A stretch of 64,000 bases of DNA from Dipteronia dyeriana (GCA_032871835.1 CM065296.1:7264001-7328000), one strand, 5' to 3'. Shown: positions 11,602 to 25,251, numbered from the stretch's first letter. Notes: generated by a model not told the origin, from the letters alone. Numbers and translations: made by a program.

Positions 11602-13268
11602 TTATTATTATTATTATTATTATTAATAATTGGGGTTCACTCGTGCATGTCAGATTTGGTAATTTGGAGGGATATATGTGGTACTGTCTGAGAGCCAAAG
11701 TCGACGACGTAACCAAGACTAAAGTAAAATAAAGTGTTTTGCATGGCTATAATTTCAAGGAACGTTCTTTTCTCATTTCACTATTTTATCATCATCCAGT
11801 TTTTGTCAATTAATATTGAACTTTTTTTTTTTTCTGTTGAAATCTGAAACTAAACGGTTCAAGTCTCTGTCGGATCTATCGATTGACATATATCAAAACC
11901 ATATGTACAGTTAAAATATTTATTTACACTATCAGAAATTGAAATTATATGAGACAGACAGTACATGTATATAATATAATACAATGGTTTGAGAGTTCCA
12001 TTTTAAAGACTCCAATATTATCAAAACTTCCTATTTGATAATTATTCCTTATAAACTTGTTTTCTAACTTATTTATGAAAACAAACAAAGAGGTCGAAAG
12101 GGGATGAAATGGTAGAGTTTCGATAAAGATAGTCGAAGCTGATGATGACGATGGAAGAGAAGTCTTCGAGGTTTAATCAAATTTTGACCATCTTTTCCTT
12201 TTCTTTTTCTCTCTTAACTACACTACTGCTAATGGCTTTTTCTCTGTCATTTTCTTTTTCTAGCTCCCCAATTCTCTCCCTTTTTCTTCTTCTTAGTTTT
12301 GAATCTCTCTCTGTGTAAAAATAATTAAGTAAATTTATTATATAACAATAAATAAATAAAATGAGAGCACATACACAAGATATGATGATCACCATTCACC
12401 CACAATTATTCGAAATTGAAATTTTCTTGGGGAATGGTAAAGAAGGCTGTGTACAAAACTGTGAAAAAGCAAAAGGAAAGAGAGAGAGCGCGCTGTGGGG
12501 GACTGATTCGATTCTCTTCGGGAAATATGCTTCCATGCATGATCATGACCATGACCAACCCCAATGCAATCTAACGTATGCCATTTTACACTTTTATTTC
12601 CACTTTAATTATTTATTTATAACTAGTTATAGCTTCTCCTTTTCACCTCCCCGATTACGAGACACCTCTCTCTCACTGTATATCACATCACACATTTACC
12701 CTCACACACCAGTTCACCAAATCTTCTCTAACAGCAATGGAAGAAAACTCACCGTACATATTCGTAAAATGTACACAATTAGACTCAAGCACCCCACTGC
12801 AAATATGAAATGAGAAATACATTAACATAAGTATGCATGTCTCTAAAAGAGTTTGGGTATGTACCGTATATACAATAATAGATTACTACCTGCGTTGACC
12901 ACGATTCGAACTAATCAAATAAAATGAAACCCTTCGCCATCGATCATGGGTGGAGAGGTACATGTAAGCTAGGCTGGCCTAGCTTTGGAAAAAAAATTAT
13001 ATGTATTGTTTTTTTTTTTTTTTTTAAATCAATGTTCTATAAGATTATGTCTATTTGGTATTTATATTTGATTGTACCTCATTGCTAAATGCCTAAACTA
13101 CACGATTATAAATAGTTTTAATTTATTAAATTTTTATGGGGCACATAATACATAAAATAATATTCGATATATTTTACCATCTTAATTATTTATGATAAAA
13201 ATTGTGTAGAATGTATTTTTTTTTTTGTAGGATTGGGTTGAAAAAATGAATATAATGTTAAGAAAAGC

Positions 13269-13315
<47 letters not shown>

Positions 13316-13404
13316 AAGTGTTAAAAAAAAATTGTCCGGTCTAAACAAATTTTCTAACTACATCAACAAAGCTGTCTGGTATCTGGATTATAAAGCAACA
13401 GCAC
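11602..13404. other. Intergenic stretch, no gene recognised
   Basis: A 150-codon plus-strand frame (12361-12813) has no recognisable motif. Near 12737 a short ATG frame (MEENSPYIFVK...) of 23 codons follows a leader-like CT/CAC-rich stretch; it could be a gene relic. A (TA)n run occupies 13273-13312. Confidence 0.5.
13273..13312. repeat. (TA)n microsatellite
   Basis: Twenty uninterrupted TA units. Confidence 0.9.
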
Positions 13405-13520
13405 AAGAAAGCACGTTAGAAACAGTGTTGGAACCGAGGCCCGTGTTTCACATGGTGTCCTTAAGAAAACACGTTAGAAACAGTGTTAGAACCGAGACCC
13501 GTGTTTCACACGGTGTCCTT
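13405..13520. repeat. 58-bp tandem duplication
   Basis: Two adjacent 58-bp units (13405-13462 and 13463-13520) differ at only about four positions. Each contains ACGTTAGAAACAGTGTT and CCGTGTTTCACA. The unit lies in a 99-codon plus-strand frame (13332-13631) with no recognised domain. It may be part of a degraded retroelement. Confidence 0.85.
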
Positions 13521-15157
13521 AAGACAATTACGCCAGACAACACCGTATGTGTATTAGGTGATTGTCTCCCAGGATACAACGGTTCAAAGCCTCAAAAATT
13601 CTATATTTTTTTTTCCGATTTAATAAGATAATATTCTCTAAAGAGATATACTTTAATCAAGACCGGTTATGTGTTCCTTACTCATGGAACAATCGAAACG
13701 GCATTCGTGTCCGCAGGTCAATCGTGCATTCGAAGGTTCAGAGTTATGATTTACTAAGAGTTTGTTACAAAATTTTCCAACCATCACTGCCACCAATCGA
13801 CATTGAGCTGTGATATATAATTTATTGAGTGCAAATGAAAAATATATATTTACACATCATAATTTGCTATGGGTTGTAATCCGTGTTCAAAAATACATGT
13901 CTAAACGCTAGACGGTTTTCAACCATTACAATTAGGATAAAATCGTCTGTATTAGACGGTAGGTAAAAAATTAGGCAATTTAGCCAATTTATTAACCGAA
14001 TTTGTCAATTAATCATTTAAACGGAATCAAAGCCATTTTTATATCCTAATTACATTGTTTAAGATTTAAATATTGATATATTTTTTAATAGATTGAATAT
14101 TGATTTATATACTGAAAAAAAAAAAAAAAATAGACGGCTAAATACCGTGCAAGTGCCATCATCCGATCAGCACCTAAGAATTAAAACACTGTTGAAATAA
14201 ATAGAACTCATGATTATCCTGATAATTATTTACGTAGTAATGCGTGCTTGGGTAATTGCATGCACGTGAGCCGTGAGCGGGTGAGTAGAGATATTATTTG
14301 TTGTATGTATGTATATATAATTGTAAATACAACGTCACCAAAACAATGACAAAAGTTTTCATCTTTTCTTTTCCTTTTTAGTAATCCGATATCTTTCTAT
14401 TCTCCTCGTGACTTCCCAAATGTCCTCCTTCCTCTTCACTCTACTCACTCATTTCTATCCAAAACCCTAAAATATATATATCTCAAACCCTAACTATACT
14501 TATCGTTTTTTTTTATATATATATCGAGTTATTATAAAGTTGGGAGTTAGAGAAGGGAACTTGACTTAAACACTATAATCAATTGATATGGGTTTGATGG
14601 ATGATTCGATAGTCCCACTTATTATAGTTCTGAAAGAACAAACTTTGTCGTTTATGATTTAGCTTGCTTTGTCCATTGATGAGGACCGAAGCTCCTGCTT
14701 GTGCTAGGAAAAATCTGTAGGAAGACTTTCCGGTTGTTCGTAGTGCTTGTTTCCTCTTTATAAAAATTCTTGTCAAAAAATTCCACCTATTGTCTTTATT
14801 GACTTGAGATAAAATGTTGCTTTTTTCTTCTTTTTTTTAGAACATGATGAGAATTAATTAGACCGGATATCATTTGATTAATTTAGTTGATCATTCAATT
14901 AAGAATAATGTTACTTTATTCAAATTTGGTATCAGATTAGTATAAATGATGTGGCAACACTCATTTAAATAAATGAATGAATTAGATTGTTGCCACAATA
15001 TTTAGACATCAAATTTGGATAAATTAGTATTATTATTCAATTAAATGTTGAACAATTTGTGATTATCCACATTGTTGTAATCTAATCATGTTTAATCTAA
15101 TCTTACATGTGATATTTACGAAAGACTATAGATAAGATCGAGTTTAACACTATTTGT
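13521..15157. other. Intergenic stretch, no gene recognised
   Basis: A stretch near 13900-14160 with repeated CTAGACGG/TTAGACGG motifs and a 16-A run looks like an old small transposon, but its ends could not be defined. No coding region, RNA gene or regulatory site was supported. Confidence 0.45.
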
Positions 15158-15402
15158 GTGTTTACTAATCATAAATCCTACATGGAAAATGGAATTAAGT
15201 TCCCGATTTTCTAATTCATGTGTTTACTAAATTTGGAGAGAATTAAATTCCATGGACCACACACACATGTAAGGAATTAAGTTCCTGAATGGAAGGAAAC
15301 CTGATTCCTCTCACTTATCCTATGAATCAAGTTCTTTTTCCTGATTAAAAAGGAAATTCATATCTTTTTACTAAAATATCCTCACATATTTTTTTAAAAT
15401 AA

Positions 15403-15418
15403 CTATATATATATATAT

Positions 15419-15450
<32 letters not shown>
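15403..15450. repeat. Compound (AT)n(GT)n(GA)n microsatellite
   Basis: Three dinucleotide runs follow each other: AT units, then GTGTGT, then GAGAGA. Confidence 0.85.
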
Positions 15451-15605
15451 ATTGTGAATTACAAAAAAAGAAGTTCGATTAAATTCAAAACATCATACTA
15501 TGAAAAAAAAAAGTGCGAATCGACATGAATTACATATTGCTTTTGCTTTGGATTTCTTCTTTTAATATAAACCTTTTTTTGTTTATTAACTACACTCATA
15601 GATCT

Positions 15606-15607
<2 letters not shown>

Positions 15608-15650
<43 letters not shown>
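15608..15650. repeat. (AT)n microsatellite
   Basis: About 21 AT units inside the MITE-like element. Confidence 0.9.
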
Positions 15651-15653
<3 letters not shown>

Positions 15654-15822
15654 ACACGGGGGTATTTTTTGTAACCAACTTTGTATAAATTTGATTCCAT
15701 CTCTAATTCTAAAAAGTTAGTAAACACAGTAATGAAATTTAGTAATTTAATTCCAATTCCCTTCAATTCCCTTTCTAATGAAACTTGTTTCCGAATCTTT
15801 TTATTTTCGAATAGTAAACGTG

Positions 15823-16817
15823 CCCATATATATATATATATTCTAGAGGATAAGATAGAATTGGACTATGCTTTATAACTAATTTATTTTATCTATAACA
15901 TATAAAAAAAACCTTATCTGTTTGTTACTATAAAGAATGTACCTTGTTAATGTTGTCCGATCTTTAAATTAGTAGCCCAACAAGTCGCCAAACCAAACCC
16001 GTTTGTCTGGTTTGGGCATACAAGTCTCTTCTCCATTGACCCATTCTCAAATTCTTTCAAAACCCAAGTCTCTTCCGGGTTTGGGTTTTCAAACCATGGA
16101 CCCAAGACAATGCTTTAACTACAGTACGGATTTTCCTATAAATATAACGAGTAATCCTAAACGTACCAAATTCTTTTCTCAAATAATGTAACACATAAGG
16201 TGTTAATTTTTTTAGAAATCATGAGATTATATAGATTGTTAATACGATGTTGATATCCTATGTACCACATCATTTGGAAAAAAAAATAGACGTCTAGCAT
16301 TACTTAAATATAATTATATTATTAACTCATTTGGCATCGCTATATTAATCATTAGGATTGAATGAGAAATCATGAAAAAAAAAATCAAATTGTTTTAGCA
16401 ACTCCTTGTGCATCGTTCTCGACTACTCGTTAAATCAATTTGAATCCGTTACATTATATGTAAACATTTTTATCATATCACCGCATCACCTTATAAATTA
16501 TACGATAAAAATAAATGTGGCAATAGACATGATTTGTTGTCCACTGCTACTCTACTAGTGGATAATATGATTTCTCTCACTTATGAATACTAAAAAATTC
16601 GGTTAGGGATCAATACACATCAATTTAAGATCGTTCCTTCATATTGCCATCCATTTTCATGTTTGAAGCCTTCAAGGGTGAAAAAAAATCATATTCAAGA
16701 AGACCGTCTAATTATCCGGATAAGATCAATTCGTGTTAATTTAGACTAATTTCATAGATCGTTTAACCTTGTGATGTATTCAAGGATCGAAAATTTGTAG
16801 GTCTTGAAATTCAATTT
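15823..16817. other. Intergenic stretch upstream of the CPP gene
   Basis: No gene seen. A short imperfect hairpin (AAAACCCAA ... TTGGGTTTT) lies near 16059-16090. Confidence 0.5.
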
Positions 16818-16876
16818 TGGGCCCAGCCCAATGAATTGAAGAAAGGCCGTCCTAGTTAGAAAGTTCCCGCTCGGTT
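16818..16876 (+). promoter_or_regulatory. Proximal promoter of the CPP gene: site II and E2F-like motifs
   Basis: TGGGCC (16818-16823) and the inverted AGCCCA (16825-16830) form a pair of site II (TGGGCY) elements, the TCP-binding motif of proliferation genes. TTCCCGC (16864-16870) resembles an E2F site. The GA-rich leader at about 17030-17070 follows. This fits a gene expressed in dividing cells. Confidence 0.5.
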
Positions 16877-17119
16877 TTTCAAATGCCCGCTCTCTTAGCC
16901 GCTACGTCTATCTCTTTCACACAAAACACTTAATTAAACAAAATATCAAAAATAATTAAATAAATATAAAAAAAACAATTTTAATTTTTCACCATTCTCA
17001 ACATCAGTTTCAGGAGACTAGACTTTAGAGAAGAGAGAGAGAGAGAGAAAGCGAGCGAGAGAGTGAGTGAGTAAAAAGATGCAGAGAGTGACCTCTAGGG
17101 TTAGAGCTTTTTCGTCTCC

Positions 17120-20100
17120 ATGGATTCTCCTGAAGTAACCGTCAAAACAACCGCCGCCGCCTCCGCTGGTAGCACCGTTCAATCATCTAACTCTCCTCCA
17201 GTTCAAGTAAACATCAATTTCCTTCCATTATTTCCCTTCACATTTTCTCTTACTAGCTAATTCATTTCGGTTTTTACAGATGCGAGTCCGCTGGTACATG
17301 GTTATGGATCTCATTGTGGCTTTTCCTGTTTTTTGTTGTTATTATTAGTATTACTATTGTTGTATCGAGATTTTTAAAATTGGCTCTTTGATTGATGGGT
17401 GCAATCATCGATTCTTTGTTTGAAATTGTTTTAGAATCAGGATTCAGTATCATTCCATAGCTTAATTTTTGTTCAGCTTTGAATTTTTTATTTAGTATGT
17501 AATTGCCTAATTGGTGAATCAAACTTGAAGTTGTAAATTGTGCATTATATAGGTTAGTTTCCTGAAATTCTGTTGGTGGGTGGGTAGGAGAAGTGGGTTT
17601 TTGTAGAGTATTAGGGTTTGGCTTGGAATACATATTACGGAAAACGTATATCAATCGGTGTGTAATGTTTTATATTCATACTTTACTGTTCTTTCTATGT
17701 TTTTGTTCTTAGTTATTTGCTATCCTACACCTCGTGAGTCATGAACATAACAAAATAAAAGGGAATGATATGTCAAGTCATATTACATCATGAAATGAAT
17801 ACCTTGGCTTATGTAACACAATCACACATTACTTAGTTCAGTTCATTATTGTTTATTCTTTAGCTTAAGCGTTTCAATTGACATTGCCATGAGCTGTGGT
17901 TAGAAGTATTTGACTTTGATTCTGTATCTCCTCAGGAATCACCTTTCTCTAATTTCCTGCGCAACCTATCTCCTATAGAGCCTGTCAAAGCTCAGCATGT
18001 ATCACAAGGGTTCTTGGGACTTAATTCTCCTCCTCTTGCATTCACATCTCCACGTATAAATGCACTCCGAGAAGCAAGTTCCTTGAAAAGGTTTAGATGG
18101 ATTTACTTTTAGAGTTATTGTTTTAAATTGAAATTTATTATGGCTCGAGCATTTGTGACATGGCGCTTAATATATCTTAACAGGCCTCGGTATCATCTGT
18201 TTCCTAGTGCTGATGTGTCGGCAAATGATGATGGATGCAAAAAATCCACTGATTGTGCCGGTGAACTGGGGAAATCTGATTCGTTGTTGGATGGTAGGTT
18301 GGTTGCTGATACCCAGAAAGACGGTGATATGAAAAACTTTGCACAAGTCCAACCTGACATTTCTTTGGGGCGTGTTGGTGAATACCTGGCTAATCGAATG
18401 GAGGTTGACTGTGCAAACTCTACTACTTATGAAGTAAATCCAGATTTGGAACAATCTGTTGATCTGCTTCAGTCATCAGTAAGCAGTATAACTTACTTAA
18501 AGGGGAGCATATCGAAGTCCGACAACAACAATGGGATGGAGATCAAAGTGAATGCACATCTCACTTTGTCTGGGAAAGCTGAAGAACAGCTTCAAGGAGA
18601 GTCAACAGAGGAGCAAGAATGTGGTGCATTGCCACCTGATGAATGCAATACCGAGTCTAACTTTTTTATTGATCTTGCTTCCAAGAAACAAGAGTGTGAT
18701 ACAAGTGCTCAGGTATCACTAATTCAATTCAGGCTTTATTATATTTTCTTAGTAATTGGATCATCTTGATATTTTATATATATATATAAGAGGAAAGATA
18801 AGCACATTTTTAGAAGATCACTGTTAACTTGCAGAATGAAGGGAGTGTGCACGAGGGTAAATCTGCTTGCCATCCTCAATTGCTGCCTGAACCCTTTCAG
18901 ATTGCTCAGACATATGAAGATTCTGAAGAGAATGCGGGAACGATAGAACTACATGGACTTGTAGATACTACAATGCATGATACCGAGGTATAAATTTCCC
19001 CATATTATTTTACTACCCTTTTAGTTAGCTTGCCTGTACACTTTATATATATCTTTTTGTTCATTGGTCTGGAAGACTTTTGTTTTTATGCGCTTTCTGT
19101 CCCTCACTATCATTGCCAGTTGAGTTTGCATTCATTAAACCGGTACACATTTGTGGTTTCAGTGGACCAAGTTCTTTTATGAAATTCTATGCTGTGTTTC
19201 AGATTCGTACACTGGTTAGGCAGCATAGCTTATTTTTTTTCATTTGTTAGTAGAATGTGGATATTATGTGGTATCAGATTCAGCTGAGTACTTGTATTAG
19301 CAACTAGGACTGTAAGTAGGCAAGCAGCTTGACTATCAATTTTTTACTTAAGATTTGACAGTTAATTATAAACAGAACTACTCTAGTGAACCTTTTTAGC
19401 ATTTTCTGTCTTTAAGAGTGTCATCTTCATACCCAAATATTCAAAAGAACTTCATGGGTGGGGTGGGTAAGCATGCTTTTTTGTTAAAGATTGAGGCATA
19501 AAAATTGGTAGAATGTGATGGTGAATCTAAATTCTCTATGTAAAAAGGCCAGTGGAGGTATATGGAGAGAATCAAAGAATGTGGCAAGAAATGGGCCAGC
19601 TATGTGCCAGGTGTTAGTAATGAATTAATAGGATCAGCTATGTGCCACTGGCCAACTGCCAGGTGCTATTAATGAATTTAATCGAGCAATTCTCAACATG
19701 CAGTGGTTTCTCATGGTTGTGATTTTTTGGGAAGCTACTTCTCAAAAAAGGTTAGGCTTTTGATTTTTTATTTTTTTTTGGTATGACTGACTAGAAGATC
19801 AAATAATAGATGAAACGTGAGTATGATTTTCAGTGAGGCAATTTTTTTTATCTACACAATATTCAAAGGGAGACAGATGAGAAGGAGGATTGTGTCTGTT
19901 AGCAAAATATTGTCGTAGATAATAAAGATTTCCACTCTTTTCTTTTTGGTTGTTGTTCAGGAACCTTCCTGATTGAAATTAGTATTCTCTTAGGGACCTA
20001 CAAGAGTAGCTGTAAGGCCATGGATTACTACCTTCAGTGAGGATGAACAAAAATGGGTTCAGATGGAGAATGCATATTTTTATTTGATGGATTCTGCTAC

Positions 20101-23100
20101 ATTTGTTAAGTAGAAAGAATATGCTACTAGAATCTAGCAAAAGAAGATGGGACTTTTTTTTCACTCTTGATCCCTATATTTGTCCAAAAGAAATCTATAC
20201 TCAAGCCCAATGTATCACAACTCTAAACATTGTTAAAATGATGACTGAGCAGCAGGGACAGGGGAGAAATTTAATTATTTTGATAAAATAAGATGGAGAT
20301 TGTTCTTGAGATGACAAAATATTATGTAGGAGAGTTCATCAATTCTTGATTATGGAAAGACACCTGCACTATTCTCACTTCTTGCTGTTTCACTTATAAT
20401 TTATTTAGAATCCATCAGCTGCAAGCCTGCAATGCTATTTTGGCATGGTTGTTTTATCTACTCAGATAAGTATGTTCTTGCATTTTGATACATAACAATA
20501 ATACAAGCAGGCCTTTTTATGGTTATCATTCCCTACTAGGATTTGCACTTTTCTATAGAGTAATTGCAATAGTCAATGTAGGCCAATCAACACCAGCGTG
20601 GCTTCAGTAGACGATGCCTTCAATTTGTAGAAGCTCAACCTAAAGCCATTGTAAGCAGCAGCAATTCTTCAAATCAGAAAAATGATGTAACTAGTTTAAG
20701 AGCACCTGCTACCCCTGCAGAATTAGTGGGCTTGGATTCATCTCATTTGGATTTGAATGCGACTTCTAGCCAGAGGCAACTGGGTAACTTGTCCCAACCT
20801 GTGACTCCCTTGTTTCCTCCTCGACATAGTGGAAAGTCTCCTCTAACCATTTCCAAGCCACCAGGTATTGGCTTGCATCTAAACAGCATTGTCAATGCTT
20901 TGCCGAAGGGTGGTGCTGCAACTGTTGGCATAAAACTAGCTATATCTGAATGTGGGATATTTGAAACTAATGCTTCAGTAGCTGTGAGCTCTATGATATC
21001 TGAATCCCAGTCCATTGGACATTTGAATTTGTCCCAGTCCCTTGGGGATCATGAAACTCCACCAACTGAGAGGAAGTTTAACTCAGAGCATGCTGACAAT
21101 TTTGAGGAGCTCAACCAACTGAGTCCCAAAAAGAAAAGGCAAGTTTGTCTGTGATCATTCGTAATCTGGTAGTTTCAATTTCGTATATATATTTTTCCTG
21201 GGCCATAAGTTGTCTACTATTCTTCAGGAAGAAATCAAGCACCATTGACAGTGATGGTTGCAAACGTTGCAATTGTAAGAAAACTCAATGCTTGAAACTG
21301 TAAGTGAATTAAATTCTGCAGTAAAAGATTTTTTTATTCATACTTGTATAATTCTCCCGTGCTTAATTTAAAAAAAAAAACCTTTTTTTTTCTCATTTTA
21401 ATTTTCAACAGCTACTGTGATTGTTTTGCTGCTGGAATCTATTGTGCTGATTCTTGCACTTGTCAAGGGTGCCGTAACAGACCTGAATACGAAGACACTG
21501 TTCTCGAGACTCGGCAGCAAATTGAATCCCGTAATCCCCTAGCTTTTGCTCCGAAGATTGTGCAGCATGCAAATGACATTCCAGTAAACAACGGGGTATC
21601 AAACTCACACTGGTATTTCTTTTCTCTTATTTGTTTTTTGTTTAATATTGCAATTTCTTATGGTCCTATCTTTGTCAGGATGATGGAAATCGGTTGATGC
21701 CATCCTCAGCAAAGCACAACAGAGGCTGCAATTGCAAAAAATCGATGTGCCTAAAAAAATATTGTGAATGCTATCAGGTTCAAATTTTGTCTCTGCCTGC
21801 TATTCCATGTGTCATATTATTTGTCTTTTGATTTTACCAACTTGATTTATTTATCTACTTTGTTATAAATAGACTGATATGATATTGCATGCCCTGATTT
21901 ATGTTAATTAGGCTAATGTTGGATGCTCTGATGGATGTCGATGTGAGGGATGTAAAAATTCTTATGGGAGGAAGGAAGGTGAGAATTCACTTGTAATTTT
22001 ACCTCTCAGCTCTATATGGAATCATCATTCATCACATATTTTATATTGTGGTGTTAGTTATCTGGAAACAGGGAAAGAAGAAATAAAGTTAGTGAGTTAG
22101 TCTTGGCAGACACTAACATCTGTAGATTGTACTTTGAATTGACATTCAGAGGCATATGTTTTTCCTATATGGCTACTTGTGGTTTCTCTTTTGGTCATGG
22201 ATCGTGTTTGTATGGCATTTCTGAAGCTGATATCAAATAGTTAAGCTTTTGGGTACTCTTCAGTGCATTGTGGTTTTAGGTTATGAAATTTCACAGCAAG
22301 CAAGCATGTTGCATGTTCGCACAATACTAGAAATAAGAAAATCAGTTATACTTAGGAATTGATATGAAATAGAGAAGTTTATATGTTTCTCTTTTAGTTA
22401 TGGAATATGTCCTTTTATTGCACTTTCGAATCTGACATGCAAGAGGGAAGAATTTGAGTATGGCAATGATGCACAGTTAAAGATTCACCTTGAAATATCA
22501 GTATATCACAGCAAACAAGCCTGTGCACTTGTAAAACTAAGAAATTGCTTACAGTTAGCTACTGAACATTGACTGAAGGTTAAACTAATCTTTGATTCTT
22601 GGTCATACAGATTATGTTAGGTCTGAAGAAATGTTGGGCAATAGAGCCTGTAAAGAAAGATCAGAAGTAATGTTTGACAACAAACTAGAATTGGTGACGA
22701 GCAAGAAAGATTTCTTACGCGCCGAGTTTTATGATCCTCACCTGACACCACTGACCCCATCACTCCAGTGCTCTGAGTAATGTTCTTTTCACTATAATAT
22801 ATCTGTTTCTTAGGCTGGACACATCTGCTAATTAAGTTTAACTTGTTTATTCGCTGATAACTCTTTTTTTTTTATCAGCCAGGGAAAGGATGCACCAAAA
22901 TCTCGATTTCTTTCCCGAAGATACGTTCCGTCACCTGATTCTGATCCTACCATTATATCATCATATGCAAACACCCCGAGATCTCAGAAAAATTCAGATA
23001 GCAATGGCATGCTTCTGGAAACAAGTAAAGAAATTGTGGATGTAGATTCTTATGGTCAGGGCATGGATTACAGAAATGAAGATGTGATGGACCAACTTTC

Positions 23101-23617
23101 ATCAAGAGGTGATGCACTTGCTGATTTATGCCATCTAACTCCATTGCCTGGTTTTCCCTCAATGGCTGTATCTTCTTCAGGTTCATCGAAGGCAACAGAC
23201 TGGAAAGATATTTCAGGACTCCAGTTGTATCCCAGAAGTGATAGCCTCTCGTCAAGTCGTTCACTTCATTGGCGTGGTTCACCAGTTACGCCAATTACTC
23301 AGTTAAGTGGGAATAAAAATATACAGGATCCTGACTCTGACAGCAGAGTATATGACATTTCCGAAGATGACACACCTGATATATTGAGAGAGGCTTATGC
23401 CCCAATGAAATCTGTTAAAGTAAGTTCCCCAAATCGCAAGCGAGTTTCACCTCCTCAAAATCGCGTGAATGAGATCAGGTCAAGCACTTCAGTGCCCTTG
23501 AAGAGCCGTAAGTTCATATTGAGGGCTGTATCTTCTTTCCCACCTCTCACCCCATGCATTGATTCTAAAAGCAGCACCGATCAGAACAGAAGTGACTTTC
23601 AAGAGAATAAAGAATAG
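17120..23617 (+). CDS. CPP/TSO1-like (tesmin-family) CXC-domain DNA-binding protein
   Basis: Eleven coding exons join in frame into 935 residues: 17120..17206, 17936..18090, 18184..18712, 18835..18987, 20582..21138, 21228..21299, 21412..21595, 21679..21777, 21912..21978, 22611..22776, 22879..23617. The N-terminal block [17 protein letters not shown] ... GFLGLNSPP (residues about 31-65) and RRCLQF (about 318-323) are conserved in plant TSO1/SOL proteins. CXC domain 1 is at about 505-538 ([19 protein letters not shown]). The linker is [13 protein letters not shown] domain 2 is at about 596-626 ([18 protein letters not shown]). All listed cysteines are present. Family members are nuclear, bind TTYGAA-type DNA through the CXC pair and restrain cell division and meristem growth. 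Intron 5 (21139-21227) begins GC instead of GT. Intron 4 is long (1.6 kb). Confidence 0.93.
21139..21227 (+). other. GC-AG intron of the CPP gene
   Basis: The exon ends AAAAG and the intron starts GCAAGT, the consensus for the minor GC-AG class. The nearby GT (GTTTGT at 21143) would shift the frame and destroy CXC domain 1, while the GC donor gives KKKR joined to [14 protein letters not shown] in frame. The acceptor is TTCTTCAG. Confidence 0.75.
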
Positions 23618-25251
23618 CAGCAAGTAGTTGATGTGCCGGCCAAGTAAGGTTAGTCTTCATGACATTTGAACATGCTTCCTTTAAACTAGTTGATTTTTTA
23701 TTTATTTTAATGCTAATCTGCATTTGTTATCTGCTTCATCAGACACGCTTTATGTCAGTGTTGTCGGGATTGTTCCTGAGCCCAGAAGCTTAAAGTGTCT
23801 CAACTATTTACCAGGTTCAAATATAGAGGCATCTTATGTTCTGACACTATTTGTGAGATGATCACCATCATTACTTATTTTCGTACATGGGTAATAGGTA
23901 GGCACAAGTTCGAAGTAGCAGTGCACAGTTGAATTGAAGAATAGAAATTGTTAATGGATCAGCAATCAGCAATCATAATGTTTGTAATTGTTCTTTTTTA
24001 TTTTTTGAAATTATAGCATTTTATTTCTGTTTCTTACAACAACAAAAAAAAGGAAATAAAATGTTAGCATTTTATTGTTGTTAAGTGGATGTTCTTGTTA
24101 ATGTCAATTTGTCGAGTTTCTATTTTCTATACTATCAATAGAGTTTGTTATACATCCATGATTATACACCTCTTAACTTGATATGCTGCCGCTGTTGATT
24201 AGCAGAATCGGAATATCTCGTGCTCTTCTTTCGAGTCGTGCAAGTAAATTTGTGGACACATCCATTAGAAAATTGCTTGCAAGAGACCTCCATCAACTCA
24301 AAATAAATATACTTATACCATCCATTCATGTTACATGACAACGTTATGAGCGATTGATTCAACTCGTAAGCTTGTCTCGTAAGTTTTTGTGAAAAGCTCG
24401 TCTCATTTAAGTTTTTGTTCACGAAATATATGGAATTTGAGAAAATCAACTGATTTCATGCTAAAACTAGACAAAAAATGAAAGACGCAGGATGGTCCAG
24501 TATAGAGATGTCAAATGGGCCGGGTCATAATTTTAAGTGCCAACTGGCCTTTAAATTTTTATGAAGCCTCGTCATACCTATGAGCCTTTTCCAGAGCGGG
24601 CATATCTGCATGGTCTTCGGCGGCCCATTGGGTTATATTTTTCATTTGATGGCCCACTTAACTCTAAGAAGCTTGGCCCATAATAATGTAATTTTTTTCA
24701 AAAGGGTAAATATGTAAATATAGTGAAAATCAGGTAAATCGAACTGTTGTTGTCCTTTTCGTATCCATTGTACTGTTTAGAAGCCGTAAAATCTGGCGCC
24801 AAACCATTCAAAATCTCCTCATAATACAACGAGATTCGCAGCCAAATCAAAAAGTTTTGAGTGTTGGAATCGGGTCCATCCATCCATCACTACATGGCGC
24901 CGCCTATCCAACGACACATATATTTATATATACACGCTTTCAAGGTATAAGTCTAAAAACGAGTTCGCATTTTGGTTTACTATTAAATGAGTTCGATATA
25001 TGCTTTCGGTTAATTAGATTGACAACCGAAACTTGATGCAATTCCTTCTGCAGCATGATTCCATTCCGGCTTTGAGAACGGAGAGTTATGGAGTCACTTT
25101 TGAAGTCTACTTGCAGTTTCAGTCACGGGAGCAGCCGTGATAACGGGCTTCTTCACCATTGAAGTCGAGACTCCTAAAGGTGATTGCTCTCTCTCTCTCT
25201 CTATTTGATTCTTATGCAGTCTATGATCTTAAGTTGGTCCTATAAGTCTAC
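23618..25251. other. 3' flank of the CPP gene and intergenic DNA
   Basis: Likely 3' UTR to about 24070, with AATAAA-like signals (24054) and a possible 3' UTR intron (donor AAGGTTAGTC near 23648, acceptor near 23742). A hAT-like tip TAGAGATGTCAAATGGGCC occurs at about 24504. Near 25120-25180 an exon-like frame reading VSVTGAAVITGFFTIEVETP ends at a possible donor (AAAGGTGATT), then CT repeats and the insertion site of element A; the gene is not recognised. Confidence 0.45.

Larger units (their letters stand above)
15158..15822. mobile_element. MITE-like element with inverted GTTTACTA ends
   Basis: The left end reads TGTGTTTACTAATC and the right end, reverse-complemented, reads CACGTTTACTATTC. 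A second inward copy, ATGTGTTTACTAA, occurs at both ends (near 15220 and 15726), with shared GGAATTAA blocks between. Length is about 665 bp with no ORF. Superfamily not determined. It contains a compound (AT)(GT)(GA) microsatellite at 15403-15450 and an (AT)n run at 15608-15650. Confidence 0.45.

Noticed and set aside
12361..12813. 150-codon plus-strand ORF
   Set aside because: No recognisable domain, mixed composition, no supporting splice or promoter context strong enough to call a gene.
13880..14160. Possible SINE or MITE with CTAGACGG motifs and an A-run
   Set aside because: No clear promoter boxes, inverted ends or target duplication could be fixed.
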